In this document: positions 1 to 12,076 of the stretch, one piece after another
How positions within the stretch are numbered: position 1 is the stretch's first letter
Layout of the letters: each line of letters starts with the position of its first letter
NCBI RefSeq assembly: GCF_000143415.4
Contig: NW_003314319.1
Coordinates: forward strand, 400,365 to 464,364
Reading direction: 5' to 3'
Length of the DNA: 64,000 nucleotides
Source of the DNA: Selaginella moellendorffii
Lineage: Eukaryota; Streptophyta; Lycopodiopsida; Selaginellales; Selaginellaceae
Notes under the pieces: model-generated
What the model saw: the letters and a program-made list of their open reading frames with translations, nothing else
Database searches by the model: none
Told to the model about the DNA's origin: nothing
Program-made: the position numbers and the translations under genes

Positions 1-3000
1 GTCATATAATATACTATAACCCATATTTGCTCCTTTTGCTTTGTGGTTGGTGGCAAACAAGTGGTAAAGTCTATAAAAATACTATACCAATGACTTTTAA
101 GAATAGGTAAAGGTTGCAAAAGTCCCCCTAACTTCTTCTATAGCACTTTTACTTGATGAGCATCATTAATTTCAGGAATATAAGATGGGTGATTTTCTTT
201 TTGTGCAAATGATATTTTCAACACTTTGGTGCCTTTATGGAATAGGAAGAGTGATAAATTTTTTCATTGATATACTAGTCCATAAGAAGTGTTTGTAGCA
301 TACGTGATCATGGGATAAGATTTAGATATACTATCACTATGGATCTTTGGAACCTTAGAGGATAAATAGGGATAAAAGAATCACTAAAGGCTCTCTTATT
401 ACGCAATTGCTCTTTTCTTAGTTGGCTTAAGGGGAGAGAGATAAAATGTGCTACATGTGATATTAGAGCAAATGGCACGAGTTTGATTCCCATTTATTAG
501 TGGCTACTTAAAAATATAATATGCCCTTGAGCAAAATATAATCCTACCCCTAAATTAAGATTGCAATATGGGTGTATGACTAGTTGCCTCACATGGAATA
601 GTTGCTCAATGCCTTCCTCAACAACTCTTAACAAATAGAATAATAAGCATGAAAACTCAAATAACTAAAAGCTCAAAAAAGTCTATAGCCAAGTCTCACC
701 TATATTCTTTTCTACACTTGTACCAACTTTCTAGAAAAATATACAACATTGAAATATAGACTATATTATAGTAGCAGAGTATGCAAGCACGTAGGCCCAC
801 ATGCATTCTCTTATATGAGATTACCTTTCAATCTTGGAAATGTAGATAAATTTGATTTTTTGATGTGATATCATTTTTGAGTCTTTTAAAAGATTTTGAT
901 TTCTATTATTATTATTCATAAATGACTCTTGAAAAATGCTAGTGGGGATTCATCCCAAAAATATACCTTGGTCTTCTCATATAGGGGGATTGCACTATAG
1001 GCAGGCAAGTAGAGTTTTTTTATATGAATTAATATATAAATTACTCTATAGAAAGCTCTATAGAGTAGATTTGTTAGTTTTTTTTTTGCTATATTCATTT
1101 TTTTATTTCTTTTATTTTAGACTGTTGTTTTGGAAGTAACATAAGCATTTTTTATCAAAAATGATAATGGTTTTTACATTCCTAGATAGGTAATAAGGGC
1201 TAGAAGTGTAATATGAGAATTATGATAGTGAAAGGAAATTAATATTCTCACATTTTGCCCTATAAATCTTAATTGCAAATTTTTTATTTTACTTTAGAAC
1301 TCTAGAATCAATGAATAGTATGTAAATATATATTGATCTTAATTCATATTTAGGTTTTTTTAATGAATGACAAGAAAATCAAAATATGATACTTGTAAAC
1401 ATAGTCTTTAGTAAGAAAATAGATAGGTTCTCATGAACTTTGTCTTTTCTAAATGACTCAATCTAGTAGAAACTTTTGACCTAAGTATTTATATATTTTA
1501 ATATTTTAAAGTTTGTCAGAACCTTAATTTTTTTAATATAAATATTCTTTGTAAGAGCTATAGTTGACTACATTGACTTACATTGACTTATGCTGAATTG
1601 AGCTCAACTCAACTTTAAACCATCCCTGTCAGGAATCCCCCAATTCATACCACATTCTTGAATCTCGCTGGATTCCTGACCTGCAGACCACATTTCTGAT
1701 TCTCAAGACACTTCCCTATTCGTAACTCTCTGATTTCTTGTACAATTCATGAATCTTTAGCCACATTCCTAATGATGATGTGGCACCTCCTTGACCTCAG
1801 CTATATTTAGGCCATCCTCGATCTAAGAGTGGTGGAGCTTCATTAACCTATAGTATATATAGGTTAGCTTTGTTCCATTTCTCCACAATCTAAATTAACG
1901 CCAGTCTAAGGCCTTTTTTTTGTTTTCACTAACTTTTCTCTTTGTCTTTTTGCATTTTCCAGTCTTGATCTTGTTGGGGGTCTTGACAATCCCTACTTGA
2001 AACAGTAGAAGGGTCAACTGTAGCATGTGGATTCAATATTAAGTTGCCAGATCCACTCAAAAAGTGTTGCATAACTTTAGCAAACTTGTCAATCATAAAC
2101 ATGATAAAAAAGTTGCCTAGCTCAAAATCAATACTATAGTTGTGGCTCTACTGCATATTCTCCTCCTCAACCACCTAAAAGTCATTTCTTATATGATTAG
2201 CAAAAATGGCAATTCACACCTTTGGAATTTCCTAATTAACTTCCCTCTTATGGATAACTTTAGGATAGATTATTTCATGAATGCTTGAGTCACCTTGAGG
2301 CCATAGAGGTGCTTACCATACACCTACAAAAGTAACACATTGTAAGAAAAAAGTGGGAACCATATTCTCACTTGGATGTAGTGAAAGTAACCATTAATCC
2401 TAATTGCCTTTGCAAGTTTATTATTGCTTTCTCTAATTTAGATTGGAAAAAGCTCCTTTTGTGATGGGATTAAATGTTTTTTAAGATCACTATCCTTGAC
2501 TAAATCGTAGACGTCATTTACACTCAACATTGTTTCTCTCATTCTACCCTAACTCTTTGATAATGCATTCATAATAGTGGACTACCGGATTGGCTGTTAA
2601 GTGTCTTGGGCTTCCTTTGTAATTTCCAACACGTTTTTTAAACATTCGTAATGTAGTTGTGAAAACTATTAAGTCCTCATATCCAGTAAGATGGTCAATT
2701 ATAAAGAATTTTTTTTCAATCCTTATTTATACAAACAATTAATTGACATACCTACTGTTAGTGAAAACACTAATTGCATGTCTAGTTTCTTGCCACAAAA
2801 TAAAATTAAAACTAAAAACCAATTCTCAAAATACAAAGAACTCAATTTTGATTTGTCTTCCCTAGATCAATATGTCATCATGATCATGCTAAGATCAATT
2901 GCACATTAGACACCCTACCTACTTTGACAGAATAAAAAGAAAAAGAATCTCTTTCCTCTAGAGAGAAAAAAGAAAAGGGCATACTTTATCCTCCTTTCTT

Positions 3001-4800
3001 GAGATTCACCTAAGTGCAATTTAAGTTGTAATCTAGTGTCAAATGTGGCCATTTATAATATTACACCAAAACACTTAACTATAACAAAAATCATGAATGG
3101 TGAGTCTCACCATCAAAAACAGTAACTCAATTTAGCTAATGCTACTAATGCATCATGAAGATAAGGAATAGAAAACAACTTCTTTTTGTAGCTTTGAATA
3201 TATGTGGTGGAGAAATGTAATGCACATAATTTTCACTCTGTACTCTATGGTGATTTATCATAGGATAACCATGGAGTGAAACTTTAACTTATGGACATAT
3301 AAGCTAAAGGCAACAAAGTGGAACTTGAGTTTAATGCCTTGGGCCACTGAATGAAGAGGCAAAGCTAAACTCCCAAGTATATAGTTAAGGTGCAAAGTAA
3401 CTAAAGTACAAAATGACTCATAAATATTCAATGCAAGGAGCAAAGGAGTAGGAGCATAAAATGACTCCCAAATATATAGCCTAAAGAGTAAGGAACATGA
3501 GTATGGAAAAACCTTAGAGTAATCTTAAAGCTTTCAACATCTTAATGCCAAGACTAACACACAAAACGGAGCCAAATAGAGTTTAGTGTTATTTCAATAT
3601 ATTAGTAACGTAAAGCGTGTAAGGGGGTGTTGTGGGGGGTTTTAAATGTATAGGAGGGATAGCTTGTAAGTTAAACATGGCTTACCAACCTAAAGCATAG
3701 TTTAACTTCTACTTGCATATCTGTCCTTCCATAGATATACCAAACTAATAAATTTAGACACTTTTTATAAATAGCTAATGGGATCAAATAGAATCAATAC
3801 ATGAAGGAATGATAGCAAGTGTGTCTTGATGGACATAGTAAGTTATTAACCAATAAGTATTAAGGGATTAAGCTCAATATTGAGGGGGTTCCCAACACTA
3901 GCAAGTGTATACTAATAAATGAGTTTCTCTAACCAAATCAAGTATACTTGATTAATACCACTTAGTAATTTTGTCCTTATACTTTTTTGGCCAAATGCAC
4001 ATGCCAAGATTAATTTCTCAACTAACTTGGGTGGAGATTGAAAAAGGGTCTAATAATACTAACTTCTTACCATTATGACAAGGAAGAATATCTAAAAAGA
4101 CTTACCAATAAGTAATTTTTGATACCCACAATCACATTCATGACAAAGAAAAACATAGTCACATTCATGACAAAGAAGAAAAATAGATTGAACTCTAAAA
4201 TGTAAAAAAACCCAAAATTTATTTTTGAGAGAAGCTTCTTAAATACATTTGAAGTTTCCCGACGAGTAAGTCTTTCTTAATGAGAAAGACAAAATCAAAA
4301 TTTTCCATTAGGAAATATAAAATAAATATTTCCTTTCAGGAAGACATTTTTCTTGCTAAGATTTTGTCCCCTTGGAATATTCATCTCCCATCAGTAAATT
4401 CATCTAGATGGAAAATATGTATCTATCAAATGTTTTCTAAAACTTTGTGAATGTAAATATTTCATGTTTTTGAATTACTCTTTCAATTGTTATTAGCATT
4501 TAGGTGGGAGATCACCGTATCCATTAGGTATTCACATGTGGGATGACCATCTGGTATACAATTATGCATAATAAATCTTATTTATTTGTTCCTTAATGAT
4601 TGGCTATTCATACTTAGTATTACATATGTCCTACCATAGCCCATGCCACTCAAAGCAGCTCCAGCATAGGAATTTTGCAATTTAAAGTTCAAAAATGTAA
4701 AGATAAAGAGAAAATTATATTTTCCCTAAAGAATTCCAAGAAAGAATATTCAATTTGAAAGGTAAAACGTAATTTTCCCAAATATATAAATGGGTTACTT
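1..4800. other. AT-rich gene-free stretch with eroded transposon traces
   Basis: No exon-like coding sequence is visible on either strand. A segment at about 1560-1990 is less AT-rich, has a TATA-like run near 1850 and resembles an LTR-type promoter. On the minus strand around 2285-2335 a short frame reads YGKHLYGLK followed by an in-frame stop, which recalls the SLYGLKQ motif of Ty1/copia reverse transcriptase; this is weak evidence of a decayed element. Around 455-490 there is a diverged version of the TGGTATTAGAGC primer-binding motif followed by tRNA-T-arm-like sequence. None of these supports a gene. Confidence 0.5.
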
Positions 4801-4820
4801 AGTGTGGGGAATCGTTCGAG

Positions 4821-4828
4821 TATATAAA
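4821..4828 (+). promoter_or_regulatory. TATA box of the Moco sulfurase gene
   Basis: A TATATAAA octamer lies about 136 bases upstream of the first in-frame ATG, at the edge where the AT-rich block gives way to the gene island. Transcription would be expected to start near 4850, leaving a 5' leader of about 100 bases. The position is inferred from the motif only. Confidence 0.5.
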
Positions 4829-4897
4829 CCCTCGCCGTGGAAGAGAGCATCTTCAACTTCTCCACGACTTCGGCGTGCGGGCATAGAAGGGATATAG

Positions 4898-4960
4898 ATG
4901 CGCCGATGGGTTGCTCCTCTAGAAATAGATAAGAGATGCGATAGATCGGATAGATTATGA
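4898..4960 (+). other. Upstream ORF overlapping the proposed Moco sulfurase start (ATGA)
   Basis: A 20-codon open frame begins at ATG 4898 in the leader and stops at TGA 4958-4960. The proposed main ATG is 4957-4959, so stop and start overlap as ATGA. A second leader ATG at 4905 opens an 8-codon frame. The arrangement could mean reinitiation control, or that the true protein start is further downstream or in a differently spliced first exon. Confidence 0.5.
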
Positions 4961-7900
4961 GGAGCTCTACAGGATTCTTCTATCTCCCGGGCAGGCTCCT
5001 GGCTTTGATGCTATGGATTCACGCTGCGGTAAGGCATATCCTCGAGAGATTGTCGTGGCCGCCGCGATTGAGGCAGCAGCGCGACGCGGAAATCTCCGGG
5101 AATTCCAGGAGGGAGAGCTTCTTGAAAGAGTTTGGGGGTTATTATGGCTACGCGGATGGCCCAGTTCCAATCGATCGTCTCCGGAGTACTGAATTTGCTC
5201 GTTTGAAAGGTATGAAACGTTTTTTCTTCTTTGCAATAACTCTTTACTTGAAAAACTTTCCCTTTGTTCTTCACAGGGACAATTTACTTGGACCATGCGG
5301 GCGCCACATTGTATTCCAGCAGTCAGCTCCAGGAGGCTCTCGCGGATTATAGCGGCCAGGTCTATGGAAATCCTCGTAAGTTCTAGCAGCTTGTTCGTAT
5401 TTTTTTTCTAACTTAGAGAAAACCATAGACAGTCAAAGTGATAGTAGCATGAGGAGTTCTCACACAATTGAATCTACCAGACAACAGGTGAGGTAAAATC
5501 TTGGCAGCAGTACTAACAACTTTCTGTTTCCTCTCTCAGGTTCTTGAGTATTTCCATGCTCCAGCCAGTGATTATGCTTGCGTTTTTACTTCCGGTGCTA
5601 CAGCTGCGCTGAAACTTGTTGGAGAGACGTTTCCATGGAGCTCTGGTGGCCATTTTTGCTATACTTTGGCAAATCACAACAGTGTGCTCGGAATACGAGA
5701 GTAAGCATTCTATTCGAGCACTTCCGCTTTGCTAATTCTTTTTCTTGCTAACAAAAGGTACGCTCTCGAAAAGGGAGCAACTGCAATCCCCGTGAGTATC
5801 AGTAACCAGGGAGAAGTTGTACTGGCGAGTGCAGGACTAAAGCGGAAAAATGTCTCTCTGCACGATGGTATGTCATTATTGATTTTGTAGTTCTTAGGCA
5901 ATTTTTGTTATGGTTGTAGATGACGAAGAGACATACAATCTTTTCGCAATGCCTACTGAGTGTAACTTTTCGGGCGCAAAATTTCCAATGGACCTGGTTG
6001 AGCGCATCAAAGATGGCCAACATATGAATGGGACCAGGTACCACCATCGTTTTGGTATTTCTTACAGGTCATCTTTAGCTTTGACAAATCATAGAGGGCG
6101 CTGGATGGTTCTACTTGATGCAGCAAAAAGCGCTGGAACTTCTCCACCTGATCTTTCTCGTTATCCTGCCGATTTTGTAGTTGTATCTTTCTATAAGGTA
6201 TTCTTCTTTCCTGTTGTCTGAAAGTTTCTAAAGCTTCCTCTAATAGATATTTGGATATCCTACCGGACTTGGTGCTCTTATTGTTCGACGTGGTAAGTAA
6301 ATGTCACTTCGTTGCTGTGTCTGAAATCAGAATGTTTCCAGAAGCTGGCAAAGTCTTAAATCAGAAGTATTTTGGAGGAGGTAATCTACTCGCAAGCTTA
6401 AGCACTTTTCTGACTGTTTCATGGAACAGGCACTGTTGCGGTGTCTATAGCGGACATTGATTATGTGAAAAGACGAGAAAGTCTAGAGCAACGCATGGAA
6501 GATGGCACAATATCGTTTCTAAGCATCAGAGCTTTGCGTTACGGGTTTATGATGATCAACAGAATGGGAATCAGTTCTATTGCCAGGTAGACTGCTTATT
6601 TGTTTCCCAGCAGTCCTCTACACTTTTGTTTACCAGGCACACTTGGGCCTTAACACATTACACATCTCGTTCACTGCGTAATTTGAAGCATGGAAACGGT
6701 GCTCCCGTGTGTTTTATGTTTGGCAATCACGGAGTTTTTCAGGTAACCAGGCTGCACATGTAAATCTAACTGAGTACAGTTCAGACTTTTGCAGAAGAGT
6801 TTCGAATCCAAGGTCCGGTTATTACGTTCAATCTGAAACGTGCTGATGGCTCTTGGGTCGGTCATCGCGAAGTTGAGAAAGTTGCGTCTTTGTGCCGGAT
6901 TCATCTTCGAGTGAGTAAAAGAACCTTTTGTTTTTCAAATATTGATTGGTTGCCTTTGTTTCAGACTGGTTGCTTTTGTAATCCTGGAGCTTGTGCAAAG
7001 TATCTTGACCTTTCAAACAAGGACATGCAGGCCAACTTCGAGGTGATGAATCTTAACGTTTTCCAAGTTTATTTTAAAAAAATAAAATTTTCAGGCGGGG
7101 CATGTTTGCTGGGATGATCAGGATCTGATCTCCGGAAGACCAACAGGAGCTGTTCGCATTTCGTTTGGATATATGTCCACTTTCCAGGACTGTCAGGTAA
7201 CAAGTTGCGTGTTTCCAGCTTTCTTACTCTGTTCATCTGCAGGCTTTCCTCAAGTTCGTTCGAAAGTACTTTGTAGAAACTACTTACACACAGGAAGCCA
7301 AGAATTTAAGAAGTAAAGATACAATCCCGGCAGCGGTGCGTCTCAAGTCTATTACAGTGTATCCTATTAAGTCATGTGCTGGCTTTAGTGTTGAGACATG
7401 GCCTATCGTCGAGTCAGGTAAACATTTTAGAGTGGTGTACCATCAGTAACAGCACTTTCCAGGTCTACTTTATGACAGGGAGTGGATGATATGTGACACC
7501 GAGAATGCTCCCGTGACACAGAAAAAGGTTTGTCCATCTTCTTGAGAAACAATGCTTTTGCTAACAGTTTTCTGTTCCAGGCTCACAACATGTGCTTGAT
7601 TACTCCGTCTATCGATTTGGGATCGGGGAAACTCGTTGTCCGTGCTCCAAATGTTGATCATGCACTTGAAATACCGTTGGAGGAAAGATTACAGCACGAG
7701 GAACATGGAGAAGTTATTTTATGTGGACAAAGGTTACTCTGTGTTCTATGTTCTTTCTGGTTTTTGTTTTGCTCATTAGTTGCTGCAGGGCTAAATCGAT
7801 GTCATACGGGACAGACATCTCTGAGTGGTTCACGAAAGCATTAGGATTGCGGTGTAACTTGGTTCGAAAAGGTGTCGAGAATACCAGAGTATGCAGATGG

Positions 7901-8546
7901 AGAAATCCAGAACATTCGCCTGAAGGAGGTGATAAGTTAAGTTTCGCAAACGAAGGCCAGTTTTTACTCCTGTCGGAAGCCAGTGTGGAAGACCTCAATG
8001 CACGAATAGCTACCGGTAAAATTCTCTTCTCCGAAAACGAATAAACGAAACTCTTCTATTCAGGTGCCAAACATCGACTAGAGACAACACAGTTTCGGCC
8101 AAATCTCGTTGTTTCGGGTGGACCTGCTTACGAGGAAGATGAATGGCAGTCACTCTCAATTGGCGACGCGGAGTTTCCCGTAAGTTCCATTTCTTGGGAT
8201 GGTCACAAGATAGATAGTTCCAGTTCTAACGATGATCACAAGATACTCACAGGTCTTAGGTGGATGCAATCGCTGCCAGATGATCACAATCGACCAGAAA
8301 ACCGGTGCGAAAAATCCTAGTATGGAGCCTCTTGCAACTCTCGCATCTTACAGGCGGACAAAGGTAAGCTAACTTCAAGCTTTCTATTCGATAATTTCTT
8401 ACAGAGTTCTTCCATGGTTTGTTCGTTTGTTTCTTTTGTTCTTTCTCACGCAGGGAAAGATCTTGTTTGGAGTGCTCCTGGGCGCGGCAATCTCAGACAA
8501 GCGCGACCAGTTCCTGGCCGTCGGATCCCGCGTCATCGGACGGTAG
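4957..8546 (+). CDS. ABA3: Molybdenum cofactor sulfurase (ABA3/LOS5 type)
   Basis: It would sulfurate the molybdenum cofactor of aldehyde oxidase and xanthine dehydrogenase; in plants this step is needed for abscisic aldehyde oxidation to ABA. Twenty exons join in frame to 850 residues (Arabidopsis ABA3 is about 819). Exons: 4957-5209, 5277-5375, 5429-5487, 5540-5700, 5758-5867, 5920-6197, 6247-6292, 6342-6380, 6430-6586, 6637-6742, 6785-6910, 6965-7042, 7095-7196, 7243-7417, 7463-7527, 7581-7732, 7789-8015, 8064-8179, 8253-8363, 8454-8546. The N-terminal part is a NifS-like PLP desulfurase: YLDHAG, the PLP lysine in VVSFYK (about K320) and the cysteine motif [10 protein letters not shown] (about 480-488). 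From about residue 570 a MOSC-N/MOSC region follows ([17 protein letters not shown]). Family proteins begin near SFLKEFG, so the first 50 or so residues are doubtful. A 192-base gap precedes the PP4 start. Confidence 0.93.
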
Positions 8547-8737
8547 GGCAGCCCATGTAAAAATCTCCAAATTTTTACAAAACTCTAAAAAGAATATGCT
8601 TAGGGCTTGAGGTGAGAACGAGGCTTCCCCCGCTAGGAGGAGGAATGGCGGCGGGCGCTGGCGGGATTTGGAGCGCGTGAGTGGCTGTGATCGATCGCGC
8701 GCCTCCGCCAGTGCATGCGGATCGCCGCGCATCGGCC

Positions 8738-10141
8738 ATGTCCGATCTGGACCGCCAGATTGAGCAGCTGAAGCGATGCGAGCCGCTCAAGGAGTCGGAG
8801 GTGAAGGCGCTGTGCCTCAAGGCCATGGAAATCCTGGTGGAGGAGAGCAATGTCCAGAGAGTAGACGCTCCAGTGACGGTGAGTGAAATAGTAGAACACT
8901 TAGCTCAAATTTTTTAGTGCTTATAGAGTGTGTGTTTGCGTTGTCTTGTGTAGATTTGTGGAGATATTCACGGCCAGTTCTACGACATGAAGGAGCTGTT
9001 TAGAGTAGGAGGCGACTGCCCACAGACGAATTATTTGTTCCTAGGCGATTTTGTTGATCGAGGATTTTACTCGGTGGAAACGTTTCTCTTGTTGTTAGCT
9101 TTAAAGGTATGTGAGACTTTTGTGGCGTTGTTTTACTGAGTTTTCGTGTAGGTTCGTTATCCCGACAGGATCACTCTTATAAGGGGAAACCATGAAAGCC
9201 GGCAGATCACGCAGGTACAAATTCCGAGTATGTCTTAGATCTTGCTGCAGTGATTTTTATCTTTCTCTTGTGTTTTATACTTTTTTTTTTCTTCTTCTCG
9301 TTCAGGTTTATGGTTTCTATGACGAATGCCTTCGAAAGTATGGATCCGTAAATGTATGGCGGTATTGCACAGACATATTTGACTACTTAAGGTGACAAGA
9401 AAGTCAAAAGGAGAAAAAGCAGCACTGATCGTTTGTTGTTTTGCAGTCTATCTGCGCTGATCGAGAACCGCATTTTTGGTGTGCACGGTGGCCTCTCTCC
9501 CGCAATCAACACGATTGACCAGGTAGCCAGCTGAAAAAAAATTTCGTAAAAAGAGCTCTTGAGGTTGAATTTACTCTCGTGTGTAGATCAGGACAATCGA
9601 CCGAAAGCAGGAAGTCCCGCACGACGGTGCAATGTGCGACCTCCTCTGGTCCGATCCCGAAGACATAATTGGGTGGGGAATCAGTCCGAGAGGCGCTGGT
9701 TTTTTATTCGGAGGGAACGTTGCGTCGGCGTTTAATCACGCCAACAAGACGGAGATCATCTGTCGGGCACACCAGCTGGTCATGGAAGGCTTCAAGTGGA
9801 TGTTTAACAAGCAGGTCGTGACGGTGTGGTCGGCTCCAAATTACTGCTACAGGTAGAGAATAATTTTCTTCTTCGAAGTTCTTATTCTCCTCTTTCTTTA
9901 CTTTTTTTCTTTTTTCGTTTTTGCATTCCAGATGCGGGAATGTGGCAGCGATCATGGAGCTGGACGAGAACTTGAACTCGAAGTTTCAAGTATTCGAGGC
10001 CGCTCCTCAGGTGAAGCTACTCTTTATAAACTTTTGCTTATCAGAGAGAGCATATCATGCTAACGAGGATCAAAGTTTTTGAATTGGCAGGAAGCCAGAG
10101 GAGTGCCATCGAAGAAGCCAGCGCCAGATTATTTCCTGTAA
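8738..10141 (+). CDS. PPX: Protein phosphatase 4 catalytic subunit (PPX)
   Basis: A PPP-family serine/threonine phosphatase of the PP2A/PP4/PP6 group, acting with regulatory subunits in nucleus and cytosol. Eight exons join in frame to 304 residues: 8738-8878, 8954-9106, 9152-9214, 9306-9391, 9447-9522, 9587-9852, 9932-10010, 10091-10141. Metal and catalytic motifs are all present: [27 protein letters not shown], and the C-terminal KKPAPDYFL ending in the leucine that is methylated in this group. The N-terminus [19 protein letters not shown] matches plant PP4 better than PP2A or PP6. An in-frame ATG at 8681 would add 19 residues, but the family start at 8738 is preferred. It sits head-to-tail behind the Moco sulfurase gene. 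Confidence 0.94.
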
Positions 10142-10960
10142 CAAAACGAGACCAACCATAGCCGGATCATCATCATCAAGAGCTACTATTCTTTTGTTCT
10201 TCTTGTCGTCGGGAAAACAGGTATCCGATGTGTAGCGTAGCGGAACGGGCTTGTGTACTATTATGACTTTTAACAGTTTGAGATGAGCTGTGCATTCTGT
10301 CCAGACGAAAGCTCCAAAGGCATGGCTGGATGGATTAAAATCTGAGCAAGCGAGAAAAAGCTTGAAAACCAAGTTGGTGGTAAGTGGCAGAAGTTTTTTT
10401 TCTTTTACACGCCGCGTCTTTCGTTTCTTCTCTTCTGCTTCCGAGCTTTTAGTTGGCATTGCCACGAGAACGATGGCGATGCTTCTTCGGTCACTTGAGA
10501 GTATAGAAGGTTCTTGGTGGAGAGGTGTAAGTACACACAGTCTTTTCACTTGTGTCTCTTGCTAGCTTCGTCGCGCAGCCTTAGTAAAATGAAAGTCGAG
10601 AATCTGACCAAAGGCGTCAATCCTGCAAAAGAAAGAATAGAATGTCCACTTTTAAGGAAAGACTGAGAAAGCCAGAAGCAAAGCAGCCATACCTTTTTAT
10701 GAAACTCTCAGTGTGTGTGTGTGTGTCGCAGCACAGAGATGGACTTTATGAATGGCCAGTAGTACCACCAAACTAAGAAAAAGAAAAATCCACAAGATAA
10801 GCAGCAGCAGCATTGGCAGCAGCAGCAGTCGCGATGAATGGATCGAGAAAAAAAAAAAACGAGAGCCTGCAGCGAAGTTATTCCTCGGCTAGAAAAGTTA
10901 AAAGGCAAACCGGGAGCGCCGAGCGAGCGAACGTGTCGTAGGAGAAAGAAAGTCTGGGAG
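10142..10960. other. Spacer between convergent PP4 and DUF1191-like genes
   Basis: It holds the presumed 3' UTRs of two convergent genes, a short (GT)n run near 10712-10727 and a CAG-rich patch near 10800-10830. Short open frames are present on both strands, but none has recognisable similarity or convincing splice structure. Confidence 0.5.
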
Positions 10961-12076
10961 TTACGGAGAGACGTAGTCGTTCTCCAGGACTGGTCTGGTG
11001 CGAGTGCCTCCGGCAGCGGGAGCTCGGCTCCCACCAATAAGTGCTGTTTGGAGGCTTTCGCTGTTGTCCGCGCAAAGCTCCATCTTTGCAATGCGAGCTC
11101 TCCTCCTCGTCCTCACCCCGGCGAAAACCAGCACGGCCGCCACCATCACCAGGCCGATACCCCCGACACCAATCCCCACCCCGAGCTTCCACGCCTTTGA
11201 CATCTTTCTCCTCGCGTTCCTCCCCGTTGGTGGCGGGACGATCGAAGCCACCGGAGCCGACGCTGGGCCTCGATCCGGAGCAAGAGCTTGGGCTTGTTCC
11301 GGAGATGGAGCTGGAGCTGGAGCTGGAGCTGGCGGCAAGGACGACGCTGCCACGGCCAGGGACGAGTCCACCAGCTGCGATAGAACGCAGGAGTTTGGCG
11401 GAGAGCTCACGTTGGCCACCCGGAACGTCCCCTCCTTGTCGAAAGATGCGCACAGCGGGGAGAGCTTGCCGCTGCTCCTGGCAAGAACTGGAACTCGGAC
11501 TGTGATAGCCGTCGGCCCCGAGAAAACGTTGAGCTCTTGAGGTGCCGGGTGGGAGAGATCGTTGCCTTCGTAGGCCTTGATCCCCACGACTGGGCCGACG
11601 AGCTGGAATCCATCGGGCATGGCCGCCGGATACGAGCTAAAGTCGCGGTAGACGAGCACCACGTACTTGCTCGTCGTCTCCACCAGGCATTGGACTGGGA
11701 TGGTGAACTCGTTGAAGACGAGGCCGTGGCGCCGCAAGCTCCCTGATCTGAGACGCACTGCCTGGATGCTGGCCACCACTCCAGAGGAGTTCCTCGATCC
11801 AGAAGCGTCGAGAGTTACGTTGTAGATGACCCCTGTCTTGGGCAGTGGAGCCAGCCTCTGGAAAGCGGAGGATTGAATGCCGAGATCCAGTTCCTGGATG
11901 ATCGTTGGCTGCTGCTGTGAATCCACTCCTCCCAGAATTCCCAGCAGCATTAAACACGCTAGAGAAAACGAGCTTCTCTTCTCCCAGGCCACTCTCTTTT
12001 TGTAGCGTTGATGAGATCCCATTGACTTTGCGCCTCTACTGCTTCCCTCTTTTTGTTCTTCTTCCTCTTTACGCAT
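10961..12076 (-). CDS. DUF1191-like type I membrane protein with Pro/Ala-rich stalk
   Basis: One intron-free frame encodes 371 residues. I recognise the layout of the plant DUF1191 family (function unknown). It has an N-terminal hydrophobic signal (SFSLACLMLLGILGG, about residues 36-52), an extracellular domain of about 180 residues, and a Pro/Ala stretch (PAPAPAPAPSPEQ and following, about 250-285) of the kind that carries arabinogalactan in plant cell-surface proteins. One transmembrane segment follows (about 298-322), then a short basic cytosolic tail ending RPVLENDYVSP. An internal Met at residue 19 (MGSHQRYKK) may be the real start because it places the signal peptide closer to the N-terminus. 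Family assignment is from memory; topology is read from the sequence. Confidence 0.8.
   Translation of the reverse strand: MRKEEEEQKEGSSRGAKSMGSHQRYKKRVAWEKRSSFSLACLMLLGILGGVDSQQQPTIIQELDLGIQSSAFQRLAPLPKTGVIYNVTLDASGSRNSSGVVASIQAVRLRSGSLRRHGLVFNEFTIPVQCLVETTSKYVVLVYRDFSSYPAAMPDGFQLVGPVVGIKAYEGNDLSHPAPQELNVFSGPTAITVRVPVLARSSGKLSPLCASFDKEGTFRVANVSSPPNSCVLSQLVDSSLAVAASSLPPAPAPAPAPSPEQAQALAPDRGPASAPVASIVPPPTGRNARRKMSKAWKLGVGIGVGGIGLVMVAAVLVFAGVRTRRRARIAKMELCADNSESLQTALIGGSRAPAAGGTRTRPVLENDYVSP

Noticed and set aside
2240..2350. Copia reverse-transcriptase fragment on the minus strand
   Set aside because: Only about ten residues resemble the YGLK motif, with a stop directly after; too little to annotate as an element.
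10290..10565. 91-codon + strand frame downstream of PP4
   Set aside because: No recognisable similarity, and it lies in the expected 3' UTR/intergenic space.
11041..11540. Long + strand frames of 154-180 codons
   Set aside because: They are shadows of the minus-strand DUF1191-like gene caused by its biased Pro/Ala/Ser codons.
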